Of a stretch of DNA of 64,000 nt, positions 1-9,507 are shown piece after piece. How positions within the stretch are numbered: the stretch's first letter is position 1; every line of letters starts with the position of its first letter. Under the pieces are notes generated by a model that saw only the letters and a list, made by a program, of their open reading frames with translations, made no database searches and was not told where the DNA came from. Made by a program: the position numbers and the translations under genes. The DNA is from Maniola hyperantus (Eukaryota > Arthropoda > Insecta > Lepidoptera > Nymphalidae): positions 10,454,940 through 10,518,939 of the forward strand of contig NC_048553.1 of NCBI RefSeq assembly GCF_902806685.2. Reading direction: 5' to 3'.

Positions 1-145
1 AGAATAAAGTAAGGACAGTTATTGGACTGTAAATTAGATTTAAAACTTAATCATAAGTAGAAGTTTAAGCTAGAATAATATTACTTATTAGCCCATAGGC
101 TAGATGGTAGTAGCAATAAAGCTACCATTTTATAATGGTGCTTTA
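1..145 (+). repeat. repeat remnant, inverted partner at 4188-4340
   Basis: Lies in the MCM5 intron before the first visible exon. Its whole length matches, in reverse complement, the sequence at 4188-4340 in MCM5 intron 7, sharing for example CAGTTAT(T/C)GGACTGTAAATTA and TTAGCCCATAGGCTAGAT. The two copies differ at many bases, so they are old dispersed copies and not an assembly duplication. Confidence 0.7.
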
Positions 146-371
146 AGGTGGGAAAAAAAAAATGGTTATGTTTGTGTCTTTTTTATGTAAATTAATTTAT
201 TTGAAAATATATGTAGGTAGGTAGGAAAATATATGTAATATATGTAAAGTAGTAATTATGGTTGTGAATAAATGAATGATTTTATAACACAGTACATGAT
301 GCAATAGGAATAAAGATGCACAAATATTTTCGATTGTTTATGCATTTTTTTTTTGTATTCTAATGTACTAT

Positions 372-575
372 AAGCTGTGATAGCCTAGTGGTTAGGATGT
401 CCGCCTTCTAATTGGAAGTCGGAGGTTCGATCCCATGGAGAGTTCTTCATAATGTTCTCAAAGGTGTGCAAAGTCTACCGATCTGCACATGGTCAGCGTC
501 AAAACCCTTCTCACTCTTACAGGAGACATGTGCTCTGTAGTGAGCCGGCGATGGGTTGATCATGATAATGATGAA
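372..575 (+). mobile_element. tRNA-derived SINE (S1 family)
   Basis: The head has an A-box-like GATAGCCTAGTGGTTAGG and a B-box-like GGTTCGATCCC, as in tRNA genes. The body reads TTCTCAAAGGTGTG...AAACCCTTCTCAC, and the tail ends GATGGGTTGATCATGATAATGATGA. Further copies of this family occur at 12284-12532, 13871-14087, 16917-16967, 22946-23269, 28126-28276, 30272-30644, 33191-33292, 35288-35457 and 45797-46745. Confidence 0.8.
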
Positions 576-626
576 GTAGGTACTATAAAAATTTAATTAT
601 GATCAACATATTGTATTGTATTTCAG

Positions 627-3600
627 TTAGTAGATGAACTGACAGCTCCAAGACCTGAGGGTGAAGAAAAAGTGGAGGACATACAAGTGCTACTCACATC
701 TGATGCACACGCTTCTAATTTGCGAGAGCTTAAAGTAAGCGAGAAAACCATTAGTGGTATATGTTTAACTTGGGAATCTGTACCCAGATTATAAATGTGA
801 AAGTGTGTTTGTTTGTTGGTTAATTGGTTTGTTGGTTTGTCTTTCAATCACGTCGCAACGGAACAACGTGATTTTTTGCGTGGATATTGTTAAAAACCTT
901 AAGAGTGGCATAGGCTACTTTTTATCCTGGAAGATTAAAGAGTTCCCACAGGATTTTTGAAAACCTAATTCCACACAGACAAAGTCGCGGACATCAACTA
1001 GTTGTATGATAAAGTAGACACTAGAGCCCTTATTTAATCATTCTTAAGCTTCCGAAAATTCCACAAACCAAGAAAAACTTCAATAAAATAAACCTAAAAT
1101 GACTTATTCCTTGACTGCTGCATTTACAATCACAGGATTTTTACAAAAATTAAGTATGAAATAATATTATTATCAAACTTCCTATTCTGTTGAGTGTTTT
1201 CTTGATTTTTTAATAAATCTTATTTAATTTTTATCAAAGAAAAAAAAATTATCAAAGAAAGAAAGAAATTTTAACCAAAAAAAATATTACTACTTGTAAC
1301 AAACTTTCCATTAGTTAGTTATTTTTGATGTTTTTTTTTTCAGTCTGATACAGTGTCGAGGCTAGTGAAGATCCCAGGCATTGTGATATCAGCATCAGGG
1401 ATCAAAGCCAAGGCCACTAAGATATCCATCCAGTGCAGGTCCTGCCGCAATGTGATACCCAACCTGCCGGTCAAACCTGGCCTGGAGGGCTATGTCATGC
1501 CCAGGAAGTGTAACACGTAAGTATAATATAAACAAAACAAATAAATGAGATGGTGATAGTTAATTATGTAAACTTAAAACTAAAGCTACGATGTTTTTAC
1601 AAGTCTTGGACCGCCATGTTGAACGGAAAAAAAACATTGACCGGATTATAATATAATTTATATCCTGTAGTGTGAAATAAGCTTGAGTGCTGATTTTTGT
1701 CTTCAAATAAAAGATGTGGAAAATATCTTATATTTCAGGGAACAAGCTGGCAGACCAAAATGTCCCCTGGATCCATATTTCATCATACCAGACAAATGTA
1801 AATGCATAGATTATCAGGTAATTATATAACATTTATTAGAATAATAATTTTTAATTGAAATAAAGCACCTTTAAAAATAAACTCGTACACAATTAAAAGG
1901 ATAAACCGAAAACTGTGAATTTGTGTTTTCCTAACAAGAAAATAAAAAGAAATCTTTATGTTGTACAATGGTATGGAACACTGGTTTTTTTGTTAAAATA
2001 TGACTTTTTGCCTTTGATTTTAAAAATGAAAAGTTTTCATATATTTACGACAACGCATCCCATCTTAGCCCGCATCATCACCTCCCATGAGGTGTGATCG
2101 TGCTCAAGCGTGTGCCTATAGTGAATTAAAAAATATATTTCAGGTGTTAAAACTGCAAGAAGCGCCGGAGTCCATACCGCAGGGCGAAATGCCGCGTCAC
2201 CTCACGGTGTATTGCGATCGGATGCTGTGCGAGCGAGTCGCCCCCGGCGCTAGAGTCACGGTGCTCGGGATATACTCCATTAAGAAGATCGCTAAGATTG
2301 GCGTGAGTACTCTGTAATGTATTTATCAACACAAAGTACCTACTTCTGGAACTCAGTACTTCTAGAACTGGGATAAAAATGCTACTAAAGCAAACACAAC
2401 TTTGGTTGGTCACTCAAAATGGTCGCTGACTTTTTTGTCTTTGTCATTTGTAAGGGATTACGTAACAGAGAGAGCTCTACACTAACTTCTCTTCGTGGAT
2501 AGAGTATAGCAGGGTATAGTCGCGCATGTCATTAATTTATTCAGAAAGTATTTGCACATATTAAGTTTTTAATCCTTTATCATCCATACTTCCATACTTT
2601 ACTAATATTATAAATGCGAAAGTGTGTCTGTCTGTCTGTCTGTCTGTCTGCTAGCCTTTCACGGCCCATCCGTTCAACCGATTTGGACGAAATTTGGTAC
2701 AGCGATAGCTTGCATCCCGGGGAAGGACATAGGCTACTTTTTATCCCGGAGAATCAAAGAGATCCCACGGGATTTTCAAAGGGCCATCCATTTAACCGAT
2801 TTGTATTAAATTTGATACAGAGGTGGCTTGCGCCCCGGAAATTGATATAGGTAACTTTTATCCCGAAAAATCAAAGAGTTCCAACGGGATTTTTAAAAAC
2901 TTTAATCCACGCGGGCGCAGTCGCGGGCATCATCTAGTTTTAAATAAATAAATATTGTTCACTGCTTTTTGTTACTGTGCTAGCTCTAAACTTGTAACCT
3001 TATTTACAGAGAGAAGGCCGTGACAAAGGCTCGGTAGGCGTACGATCCTCCTACGTTCGTGCAGTGGGGCTCACAGCCGAGGAGGGCGTAACGGGGGGTC
3101 TCAGCCCCTTCACGGCTGAGGAAGAGGAGCAGTTCCGCAGACTAGCCGCCTCGCCAGACATCTACGAGAGGATCGCTCTGTCCATAGCGCCCAGCGTGTT
3201 CGGAGTCCACGATATGAAGAAGGCTATAGCTTGCTTGCTGTTTGGAGGTATGACTGTCTGATCGACTGACTGCGACTGACTGCTAATGTCTGATCAAATG
3301 CCTGCGACTGTCTGACTGACACTACGACTACCTCACTGACAGACTGCGCCTGCCTGGCTGACTGTTTGACTGACCAAATGCAACTGTCTGACCAACTGAC
3401 TGCAACTGACTGCGACTGTCTGACCGACTGCCTGTAACTATCTACCTGACGGACTATGGCTGTCTGACCGACCGACTATGATTGTGTAAGTTCCATCTGA
3501 TGCGTAAAACATATGGGTACATTTGAGTCCTATGTTGGTGCAGGTTCCCGCAAGCGCCTGCCGGACGGGCTGACGCGGCGCGGCGACATCAACGTGCTGC

Positions 3601-6600
3601 TGCTGGGCGACCCCGGCACGGCCAAGTCGCAGCTGCTCAAGTTCGTGGAGAAGGTCGCGCCCGTGGGCGTGTACACCTCGGGCAAGGGCTCCAGCGCGGC
3701 CGGCCTCACTGCCTCCGTCATACGGGACCCGGCCAGCGTGAGTCCGATAGACGTCCACTGCTGGACATAGATATCTTGTAGGAACTTCCACACACTACGG
3801 TCTTGCGCTGCTTGAATCCAGCGGCTCTCTGCGACTCGATAATCGCTTGATGACATCCGTCCACCTAGTGAGGGGGTCTTGTAACGCTGCGTTTTTCGGT
3901 GCGAGGTCGCCATTCTAGCACCTTAGGACCCCAACGTCTGAACACATGTAGAGAGATTTATTTCGCGCATACTACGCTCTTCGTGATTTCACAACGCTTG
4001 TTTCGTTTTATAGCGTAACTTCGTAATGGAGGGTGGAGCCATGGTGCTGGCGGACGGCGGCGTGGTGTGCATCGACGAGTTCGACAAGATGCGCGAGGAC
4101 GACCGCGTCGCCATACACGAGGCCATGGAACAGCAGACCATATCTATTGCCAAGGTTTGAGCCAACATTTGCAATTTTTTTCCTACCACAAAGCACTATT
4201 ACGCAAAGGCAGCCTTATTCCTATTAGTATCTAGCCTATGGGCTAAGTAATATTTTTCTAGTTTAAACTTCTATTTATGAATAACTTTTAAATGTAATTT
4301 ACAGTCCGATAACTGGCCTTAGTTTATACTAATACTTAATTTGCCATTTTTGACGATAATTCTGTCATGTTTCTTCTATGGCTGAAAAAAATTGTGCCTG
4401 AATAAATTGTGTTTACTTAAAACTAGCCGACGGCTATACTGTCCTTACCGGTTACTATTAATTATGTAGAAGAATTTCTTCTTCATAATCAATAAATGAT
4501 CCAATTTCAAAATGACATAATTTCACTATGACAGGAAGTCATTAGATGCGAGCGAATGAGGAATGAGCCGTGAAAAGCTAGCAGACAAACAGACAGACAC
4601 AGTTTCGCATTTATAATATTGGTATGGATTCTGGAGAAATGGACGTTATTCTCAACAGTGAAAATTTAATCCATATCCATACTAATAACTATAAATGCAT
4701 AAGTGTGTCTGTCTGTCCGTCTCTCTGTCTGTCTGTCTGCTAGCCTTTCACGGCCCATCCGTTCAACCGATTTTGACGAATTTTGGTACAGAGATAGCTT
4801 GCATACCGGGGAAGGACATACGCTACTTTTTATCCCGGCAAATCAAAGAGTTCCCACGGGATTTTAAAATACCTAATTCCAGGCGGACGAGGTCGCGGGT
4901 ATCATCTAGTAAATAATAATTTCAGGCTGGTATAACCACGACGCTAAACTCGCGTTGCTCAGTGCTGGCAGCAGCCAACTCAGTATTCGGGCGCTGGGAC
5001 GACACCAAGGCGGAGGACAACATAGACTTCATGCCCACCATCCTGTCCAGGTTCGACATGATCTTCATTGTCAAGGACGAGCATGACCAGAACAGGGACA
5101 TCGTAAGTACAAGTAGTTTAATTAAAACACATCGGACAGAAGAGTTCTACAACTGGTGTTTATAAGGCGTTAAGTATGCGTTAAACACGCATTGGACAGG
5201 TATTTAACACGCATTGAACAGGCGTCGAGCGCCCATTGAACACGCGTTGAGCAGGCATTGAACACGTATTAAACTTGAGTTGGATAAGTGTTGAACACGT
5301 ATAGAACAGGCGTAGAGCAAGTATGTGGTGATTGAACAGTTGTGGAGACCGCCCCATTGCCATTCATTTCGACTGACTGCGAACTGTATTCCAGACTCTA
5401 GCGAAGCACATAATCAACGTCCACATGGGCGGTGACAGCGCCGAACGCCAAGCCTTGGTGGGGGAACTCCCGCTAGTCGTGCTGCGCCGCTACGCCGCCT
5501 ACTGTCGCGCCCGATGCGGCCCGCGCCTCTCCGCCAGCTCCGCGGAGCGCCTGGGAGCTAGATACGTGCTCATGAGGTCAGGGGCGTCGCTGCAGGAGAG
5601 ACAGGCGGACAAACGACTCCCCATACCCATCACTGTTAGGTCAGTTATTTTTGCCATGTCAAAATGCTCTCGATTTAAATTGAAATTATCAAATTTATCA
5701 AAATACAAATTACTCAAATTTTGTAAACTGTAATACTCTCAACAAATACTTCTCTTTTTTTACAATAATGCGCACAGATGTTTCACTGCACATTTCATCA
5801 TCATCATCAACCGATAAACACAGCTGGCCATGGTCGCCATTCCAGCACCTTGGGACCCCAACGTCTATCGGGTTTTCGAACTATGTGCCCTGCCCATTGC
5901 CATTTATGCTTCACAACCCGTTGAACTGTTGGATGCCGGTTACTCTAGTTCTCCTACGGATCTGCTCATTTCTGCTTTGATCACGTAGGTCGTAGAGAAT
6001 TTCACACATCTCACGCTCTATATATATATAACCATAATATATAATGTCGTCCATTATAGGCAACTTGAGGCCGTGATCCGCATATCGGAGTCGCTGGCCA
6101 AGATGCAGCTACAGCCATTCGCAACAGAGGCGCACGTCACCGAGGCGCTCAGACTCTTCCAGGTGTCCACACTGGATGCCGCCATGACAGGAAGCCTAGC
6201 TGGTAATACTTCATTGTAATCCGTAGCTTCCTGGTTTAAATCCGGCTCGAAGGACCTAATGTTGGGTTGTAGGATTATGGTGAAGAAAACAACTGTCGAA
6301 TTCTTATTATTTTGATGAGGTTCACAAAAGTATACAAGTGTGTATTGATGATTTATGATCGGTTGGTGGCTCAAAATGGTTAACGCCCTCTGAGATTTTT
6401 CCCTCTATAATTTGTATAGGATTACGTGACATAGAGAGCGCTATACTAACTTCTTTTTGCCGGTAGGGTATAGGTCGAACATTGTCTTAGCATACTCTGC
6501 AATACATTCTGTAGAATACCGACATACAGGCATCCTTACTCCGATGTTCCAAACTTTGAAGCTTAGAATTGACCAGCACTTAATCCGCGCTTATACCGAC

Positions 6601-6850
6601 AAAATATTGTCTTCCTCCAGGTGCTGAAGGTTTCACAACGGAAGAAGACCATGAAATGTTGTCACGGGTAGAAAAACAGTTGAAGCGTAGATTCGCGGTA
6701 GGCTCGCAAGTGTCAGAGCAGACCATCATACAAGACTTCCTCAGACAAAAGTACCCCGAGAGGGCCATCATCAAAGTGATACACACGATGATCAGACGCG
6801 GCGAGTTGCAGCATCGCCTTCAGAGGAAAATGCTTTACAGGCTCTCTTAG
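627..6850 (+). CDS. MCM5: DNA replication licensing factor MCM5 (5'-partial)
   Basis: MCM5 is one subunit of the MCM2-7 ring, the replicative helicase that unwinds DNA in the nucleus. Eleven exons join in frame: 627-734, 1344-1516, 1739-1817, 2144-2302, 3010-3247, 3544-3737, 4014-4154, 4926-5102, 5395-5639, 6060-6202, 6621-6850 (628 residues plus stop). Seen: a split zinc-binding CxxC...C...C set (CRSC, then KCNTEQAGRPKC across exons 2-3), Walker A GDPGTAKSQ in exon 6, Walker B CIDEFDKM in exon 7, arginine-finger LSRFD in exon 8, and a C-terminal winged-helix region. The family is about 730 residues, so roughly 105 N-terminal residues lie before position 1. All introns are GT-AG. The subfamily call rests on strong resemblance of the exon 7-8 block to animal MCM5. 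Introns carry many repeats, listed separately. Confidence 0.96.
794..1003 (+). mobile_element. CTAG-ended repeat, TTTG variant (L1 family)
   Basis: Starts ATAAATGTGAAAGTGTG, then a (TTTG)n tract, then a body including CATAGGCTACTTTTTATCC, and ends in a GC-rich segment followed by CTAG. Related copies are at 2602-2938, 4680-4910, 34296-34531 and 44330-44547 in this orientation. The CTAG end after a potential small hairpin, the microsatellite tract and the lack of terminal inverted repeats resemble the Lep1 Helitron-like repeats described from Lepidoptera; that assignment is inference. Confidence 0.65.
2602..2938 (+). mobile_element. CTAG-ended (TCTG)n repeat (L1 family), internally duplicated
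   Basis: TAATATTATAAATGCGAAAG start, TCTG tract at about 2624-2650, and end CATCATCTAGT. The middle part (from GGCCATCC to ATCCCG) occurs twice, so this copy is about 100 bases longer than others. It sits in MCM5 intron 4. Confidence 0.7.
3249..3482 (+). repeat. degenerate CTGACTG minisatellite in MCM5 intron 5
   Basis: Beginning right at the donor site, the intron is made of variants of CTGACTG, TGCGACTG and TGTCTGAC for about 230 bases, with no clean single period. It looks like an old short-unit tandem array. Confidence 0.8.
3745..3945 (-). mobile_element. 3' fragment of an RTE-type LINE
   Basis: Read on the minus strand it has the same end as the larger RTE copy: the RTE C-terminal coding remnant with GTCCAGCAGTGGACG near the 3' end. 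It lies in MCM5 intron 6 immediately after the donor and is broken by small changes. Confidence 0.65.
4188..4340 (-). repeat. repeat remnant, inverted partner of 1-145
   Basis: Reverse-complement match to the first 145 bases of the window; sits in MCM5 intron 7. Confidence 0.7.
4562..4628 (-). mobile_element. fragment of CTAG-ended (TCTG)n repeat
   Basis: Carries GCTAGCAGACAAACAGACAG and TTCGCATTTATAATATT, the tail half of the L1 family in reverse orientation. Confidence 0.6.
4680..4910 (+). mobile_element. CTAG-ended (TCTG)n repeat (L1 family)
   Basis: ATAAATGCATAAGTGTG start, TCTG tract, body, and end GGTATCATCTAGTA; ends about 15 bases before the acceptor of MCM5 exon 8. Confidence 0.7.
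5160..5345 (+). repeat. degenerate minisatellite in MCM5 intron 8
   Basis: About ten diverged copies of a 14-16 base unit close to ACACGCATTGAACAGG / CGTTGAGCAGG occupy most of the intron. No coding role is seen. Confidence 0.75.
5797..6012 (-). mobile_element. RTE LINE 3' fragment
   Basis: Contains CATCATCATCATCAACCGAT, then CCATTCCAGCACCTTGGGAC and TGTGCCCTGCCCATTGCC, matching the ends of the 38123-38473 copy. Part of the middle is deleted. MCM5 intron 9. Confidence 0.65.
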
Positions 6851-6865
6851 AACTATTTCTTTATC

Positions 6866-6915
6866 ATATAAGACTTCCTCAGACAAGTAACCAGAGAGGG
6901 CCATCCTCAAAATGC
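6866..6915 (+). pseudogene. degenerate partial copy of MCM5 last exon in its own 3' UTR
   Basis: The stretch contains AAGACTTCCTCAGACAAG and AGAGAGGGCCATC, closely matching exon 11 at about 6723-6775 but with small deletions that break the frame. It begins 16 bases after the stop codon, so it is a local tandem duplication of about 50 bases that has decayed, and is not translated as MCM5. Confidence 0.75.
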
Positions 6916-7047
6916 CGCCGGAATGTATGTAAGTACGGGCATAACTTCCGAACGACTGCACCAAATTGGATAGATATTTCTTTGTTTGTAAGTGTTTGGG
7001 TTTGTAGGAAAGAATTTTTTTGGAAAATCCACGGGAAAAAAGAGTAT

Positions 7048-7095
7048 CCGCCCCTCATACCCCGATTGTCAACTCCACCTGTCGCGGACTATAGA
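7048..7095 (-). mobile_element. end fragment of GC-rich MITE (M1 family)
   Basis: CCTCATACCCCGATTG and ACCTGTCGCGGACTATA are the terminal inverted repeat of the fuller copies at 28325-28482 and 59588-59742; partial copy 14772-14890. Confidence 0.6.
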
Positions 7096-7202
7096 AACAG
7101 TTTAATGATATGTATTGATTTGTTCAGTTTCATTGAGTATGAACAGTTTTATAATGCATGTTAATTACCATTTCGACTCATTGTAGGGTTTTAAAATAAT
7201 AA

Positions 7203-7208
7203 AATAAA
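7203..7208 (+). promoter_or_regulatory. poly(A) signal of MCM5
   Basis: AATAAA about 350 bases after the MCM5 stop, in an AT-rich stretch; the first good signal downstream. The 3' UTR before it holds a degenerate copy of exon 11 and a MITE end. Confidence 0.55.
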
Positions 7209-7545
7209 CAATCAAACTATTTTCTCTATATTTTATTTATTTAAATTAAATCATTTATTGAAAAATAATATGACTATCACAATCCTTAGTGATTTTTACG
7301 TCGTGTCGTATTTTTTTTTTATAGAATAGATAAAACACATAACACTCTTCGCGTTGCGCAGTGGTGTAATAACACTTATTATATCAGAAATTCGTCTTCT
7401 AATTAAGCAATAATTTTATTTAGATAAAAATTGAATTAAATTCAAAGTTCAGACTTCGTGAACTCACCTCTTCCAGTCTTTACCGACTTAATTTAGAATA
7501 ACACATTTTAAGCGTAACAATTCTTTGTTAAACTAGACGAAATAT

Positions 7546-7708
7546 TGGGGCCGATTCTCTTGTACACAATCTCTAAACTAAACTAAATTAACTGGTCTTA
7601 ATCTAGTGCTATCCTTTTCCGCAAGCAACATTATGACAGGGATAGCAATAGATTTAGACGTGTCATTTTAGTTTAGTTTAGAGATTATGTACAAGAGAAT
7701 CGGCCCCA
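7546..7708. mobile_element. MITE with about 40-bp inverted ends
   Basis: The left end TGGGGCCGATTCTCTTGTAC and the right end GTACAAGAGAATCGGCCCCA are perfect inverted repeats that continue through TCTCTAAACTAAACTA. A truncated relative ending GAGAATCGGCGCC lies at 23640-23676. No clear target duplication is visible. Confidence 0.8.
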
Positions 7709-8039
7709 TTGATAGACTACAATATTATTACTGTTTTACGTCCTGCTTCAATGTTCAATCTATCTGTGACTTATCAATTAGCTACTTAGCAGCATTAATA
7801 TTTTTTTAAAATTATGACGTCATTTGACGTATTTTTAAGTACAAATATACCATCTGCTCGAAACCTCAGTCTAGTCGTCTGACGTCACTAAAACGGCGGC
7901 CACGTGCATTAGCATTTTGCGGGACTTAGAACGACATCGCTCTAAGTAAATTATCACCAGTTTACAGATAGATTGAATATTGAAACTCAAAACATATACC
8001 TATTTCTTTTTCTAGAAATTTCATAAACTTGAAGGCCAA

Positions 8040-8700
8040 CATCGCTTAGCGTACTTGACACTGAAACCGCTTTTTACTTACTTGAGGTAACAAATTCTTC
8101 GCTTATTTCATGCAACAACTGCTTACTTGAGGTCCAGGCCTTTTTTCGTTTATTTGAAAGCTAGACCAGTTTATTTCCTTGCTTAGAGCGATAATTGCTT
8201 ATTTCATAACTCAAAGCAGTTACCGCTTATTTATTAAACCTGCACTTCTTATCAAAATCGTTTATTTGCTTTCCTGGAGCCAAAGCCGTTTTATTGCCAT
8301 GCTTATTTTGTGGTCTAAATTTTGATATCTGACTTGGTTGGTGCCAGAGTCGCTTATGTTCTTACGCTAGGTCACGCACTTATTATTGCTCGATTGAGTT
8401 CATGGCATTTCTGCTTATTTGAGGCAAGTACCGCTTGCTCAATACTAACACAGCATTGCTTAACTTTGCTCTTAGCTTGAGGGCTGAGGCATTGACTTCG
8501 TTTACTGGTGATTGTTTTAACGCTCTAGCATTTTGAGCGTTACATTGAGACCCCACAAGCCTTTGCTTACTTAAAGTCATAATTGCTTACACTTGCTTAC
8601 TGAGCCTTGGAAACCTATTTGCTTTTTTTAGTCCATATTTCTCTTACCATGCTTAGTTTTCAGCTGTGCTTTTTTCAGTCTTATGCTTAGTTTCTTAACA
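8040..8700. repeat. degenerate GCTTATTT-rich repeat array
   Basis: GCTTA, GCTTAT or GTTTATTTG recurs every roughly 12-30 bases (for example 8044, 8101, 8121, 8181, 8197, 8225, 8301, 8352, 8413) with variable sequence between. It lies between the convergent MCM5 and AKR genes. A 65-codon minus-strand reading frame inside it is a by-product of the repeat. Confidence 0.6.
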
Positions 8701-8865
8701 TCATACAAAAAGCTTCTAACTGACACTTCAGTGAATTAAAGAAGTTCTCTACATAATAAGAACGAAAATATTTCAACTTTGGCAGTGCAATAATATTTTT
8801 GTGTTTTCGTGAAAGGATTGAATATGGTTTAGTAATGATTATGACTTTAGTTGCACAATCTTACT

Positions 8866-9295
8866 CAGGACTGGATTAACCATGTCGGGGCCCCTAGGCG
8901 TTTTTTTAAATATTATAGACTAGCACTTGGCTGCATTCAGACCTGGTGGCAAGTGATGATGCAGCCTAAGATGGAATGGGCTTGCCTAAAAGATGCCTAT
9001 TCACTCTTGACTTGAAGAATACTGATGCTGGAAGGGTGTTCCAAATCTTAGCGGTTCGAATTAGAAATGAGGAGGCGAATCGCTGTGCATATCTCAGCCC
9101 TTTACTCTGTTCTAATTTTCTAATATAAAAAAATCTGTCACATCAAAATTTTACTCAATATTTTTTTTTACATAACGAAGGGCATACCTTTACCCTATTC
9201 AATAAAAATATTACAGTGAATAACGCGAGACCTCTAGCTGATGCAGTCTCTTGGCACAGGCAGTTGCCTAAGCCTTAATGTTTAAACCGGCCCTG
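8866..9295. mobile_element. hAT-like element split by another repeat
   Basis: The left end CAGGACTGGATTAACC and the right end (read inward) CAGGGCCGGTTTAAAC resemble the CAGGGCCGG ends common among hAT elements. Flanks ATCTTACT (8858-8865) and ATCCTAAC (9296-9303) could be an eroded 8-bp target duplication. A second repeat occupies 8921-9115. Noncoding. Confidence 0.5.
8921..9115 (+). mobile_element. repeat with GCGCTTGGCTGCA-like head (R1 family)
   Basis: Runs from TAGCACTTGGCTGCATTCAG through GGTGGCAAGTGATGATGCAG to GATGCTGGAAGGGTGTTCC and AGAAATGAGGAGGC. A second long copy is at 20881-21152, and a short piece is at 10744-10790. The AAGTGATGATGCAG block is shared with the SINE at 18800-19150. 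Confidence 0.6.
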
Positions 9296-9439
9296 ATCCT
9301 AACTAAAAAGTCAAGTACCTATTATAAATGATTCGGCCATATTTCATTAATCAAAAGTATTGTAACCGAAAAGTGTTTGCGTACTATATAACCGAAAGTC
9401 GCGACACCATTTTTTATTTGAGCAAATACTCTGATAGCA

Positions 9440-9445
9440 TTTATT
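9440..9445 (-). promoter_or_regulatory. poly(A) signal of the minus-strand AKR
   Basis: AATAAA on the minus strand, 62 bases past the stop codon. Confidence 0.5.
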
Positions 9446-9507
9446 CGTTTAAATAAATAATGCATGGAGAGTTATATATTTTGCGTATAAAGTATAATGA
9501 TGTGAAA

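Noticed and set aside
372..575. Functional tRNA gene at the S1 SINE head
   Set aside because: Only A- and B-box similarity, no cloverleaf, and many copies with the same body.
1915..2097. 60-codon frame in MCM5 intron 3
   Set aside because: Resembles an eroded R3-type repeat with GTACAATGGTATGGAAC; no coding support.
3530..3913. 127-codon minus-strand frame over MCM5 exon 6
   Set aside because: Half is antisense of the exon and half is an RTE fragment; a chance fusion of frames.
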